Origin: JANNSX01 sp031403155
Lineage (GTDB): Bacteria; Pseudomonadota; Alphaproteobacteria; Rhizobiales; Hyphomicrobiaceae
Assembly (NCBI GenBank): GCA_031403155.1
Contig: JANNSX010000426.1
Coordinates: 1-6,851 of the forward strand
DNA length: 6,851 nucleotides
Direction of reading: 5' to 3'
Part shown: piece after piece, positions 5,849 to 6,851 of the stretch
How the letters are laid out: each line of letters opens with the position of its first letter
How positions within the stretch are numbered: position 1 is the stretch's first letter
Translations under genes and position numbers: made by a program
Notes under the pieces: generated by a model
The model's database searches: none
What the model was told of the DNA's origin: nothing
Seen by the model: the letters and a program-made list of their open reading frames with translations, nothing else

Positions 5849-6717
5849 CACTGCCGCCCCAGTCCGGTGAAACCGGTGCGCCTGAGGTTGATGCCGAGGC
5901 TGAGCACGCCCAGCACCAGCAGCGAGAATACGACGAGAACGACGCCCATGGCGGCGCCCAGCGTCCAAGTGCCGGACTCGCCGAACTGCTGAGCGATCGA
6001 CATGCCGTAGAGCGTGCCGCTCGGACCCCCGAGGAAACGCGGCGCCAGCGAGGCCGACATCGTCGGAATGAAGCAGAGCAGGAAGCCGATGATCGTGCCT
6101 GACAGGTTGAGTGGCCAGACGATCTCGGCAAAGACGCGCCGCCGGTTGGCGCCACAGGCGCTCGCCGCGCTCGCCAGGCGGAAATCGAAGTTCAGCAGCG
6201 ACAGGTAGATCGTCGTCACCACCATCGGCAGGTAGAGGTAGACGAGCGCGATGAACGTCGCCGTGTCGGAATACATGATGAAGCGCAACGGCGCCGATCC
6301 GAGCCGTATCAGCAAGCCGTTGATGAGGCCGGTCGGACCGAGCATGCCCTGGAGCGCGATCAGGCGCAGCACCTCGCCGGAGAGGAACGGCACCGCCAGC
6401 AGCAGCGAGAAAATCAGCTTGTAGCGCCCGCCATAGCGCACGATGAAGAGCGCGATCGGCCATGAAACGACGACCAGAAAGATCGAAACCGCGGTCGCCA
6501 TCACCAGCGAGCGCACGAAGAAGGTGACATAGGCCGGCTCGGTGGCCAGGATGACGTAGTTCTCCGTCGTCCATTCGCGGATGATCTTGTAGTTCTGGGA
6601 CTGCCAGAAGCTCAGGATGATGAGGGCGATCTGGGGCAGGATAAAGAACACGGCGAGGAACACGGCCGGTACATGCAGGAAAAGATGCTTGTTCAACCGG
6701 TTGCCGGCCGCCGCCAT
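5848..6717 (-). CDS. ABC transporter permease, PotB-like
   Basis: This 289-residue inner-membrane protein pairs with the PotC-like permease to form the transport channel. Hydrophobic segments lie at about 14-37, 65-93, 100-121, 153-174, 205-225 and 250-277. The motif MLGPTGLINGLLIRLG (125-140) followed by YSDTATFIALVYLYLPMVV (split around 149-167) is typical of PotB-type permeases. The EAA loop is LASAASACGANRRRVFAEIV (181-200) with WPLNLSGTI, in which the usual Glu-Ala-Ala is replaced by Ala-Ser-Ala; the central Gly189 is kept. The ATG at 6717 has a good SD, GGGAG at 6725-6729, inside the end of the ATPase gene and 7 bases away. Three bases separate the two genes. The pair of distinct permeases plus a single ATPase matches the Pot/opine-type importer layout. 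The substrate-binding protein is not in the window and may lie further right. Confidence 0.88.
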   Translation of the reverse strand: MAAAGNRLNKHLFLHVPAVFLAVFFILPQIALIILSFWQSQNYKIIREWTTENYVILATEPAYVTFFVRSLVMATAVSIFLVVVSWPIALFIVRYGGRYKLIFSLLLAVPFLSGEVLRLIALQGMLGPTGLINGLLIRLGSAPLRFIMYSDTATFIALVYLYLPMVVTTIYLSLLNFDFRLASAASACGANRRRVFAEIVWPLNLSGTIIGFLLCFIPTMSASLAPRFLGGPSGTLYGMSIAQQFGESGTWTLGAAMGVVLVVFSLLVLGVLSLGINLRRTGFTGLGRQ

Positions 6718-6720
6718 GAC

Positions 6721-6851
6721 TCAGCTCCCGGCCAAGAAGACGTGGCACTGCTTCGCATTCCACGTCAGCGAGAGTTTGGTGCCGATCGCAACCGGATCCG
6801 CGTTCTTGGTCTGCACCGCGATGATGCGCTCGCCGGCCTCGGTCTCCAGGA
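6721..6851 (-). CDS. ABC transporter ATP-binding protein, PotA-like, C-terminal fragment
   Basis: Reading leftward from the window edge, a frame of 42 residues ends at TGA (6721-6723): it includes ETEAGERIIAVQTKNAD, then VAIGTKLSLTWNAKQCHVF and LAGS. The pattern of beta strands with a G-T/D-x-L-x-L-x-W block before a short C-H-V end is the TOBE domain found at the C-terminus of PotA/UgpC-type ATPases. These hydrolyse ATP to drive import through the two adjacent permeases, and the TOBE domain often takes part in regulation or subunit contacts. The nucleotide-binding domain with Walker and signature motifs lies outside the window. The gene is 3 bp upstream of the PotB-like gene and in the same operon. 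The call depends strongly on this context. Confidence 0.75.
   Translation of the reverse strand, partial: LETEAGERIIAVQTKNADPVAIGTKLSLTWNAKQCHVFLAGS

Noticed and set aside
5039..6763. 574-codon minus-strand frame suggesting a fusion protein
   Set aside because: Only its last 269 codons are a real permease. The upstream part is an out-of-frame reading of the PotB-like gene, and the TGATG junction shows two separate genes.

Overview
The window looks like a high-GC alphaproteobacterial chromosome segment, most likely Rhizobiales (Hyphomicrobiales). Codons end mostly in G or C. A short degenerate palindrome near position 180 resembles a family of dispersed intergenic repeats I associate with Rhizobiales, and the transporter and kinase genes are of types common in soil and plant-associated members. 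No gene fixes the genus.

Layout, left to right. Positions 1-123 hold the last 40 codons of an IS630-family transposase, with a possible element end at a CTAG near 137-140. About 380 bp without a recognisable gene follow. A plus-strand unit then starts with a possible 12-codon minicistron (522-560). It overlaps by ATGA the start of a PLP-dependent SelA/DgaE-like lyase or transferase (557-1750). After a 149-bp gap with a near-repeated 16-bp motif come two plus-strand genes 15 bp apart: a small protein with a Sec-type signal peptide and three PAAR-like repeats (1900-2274), and an exported YafK/DpaA-type L,D-transpeptidase-fold protein with an acidic linker (2290-3408).

The right half is a convergent minus-strand operon, read from right to left: the C-terminal end of a PotA-like ABC ATPase (6721-6851, partial), a PotB-like permease (5848-6717), a PotC-like permease (5039-5848, TGATG overlap) and a xylulokinase (3482-4948). 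It probably couples uptake of a small organic solute to sugar phosphorylation. The transporter subtype resembles the spermidine/putrescine/opine-type family rather than the usual CUT1 sugar transporters.

The most interesting unit is the PAAR-like/L,D-transpeptidase pair. PAAR domains normally sharpen type VI secretion spikes in the cytoplasm, and L,D-transpeptidase folds occur as T6SS cargo, but here both proteins carry N-terminal export signals. That suggests an envelope-resident pair acting on peptidoglycan rather than a standard T6SS effector module. No other T6SS gene is in the window. All family assignments come from reading motifs; no database search was run.
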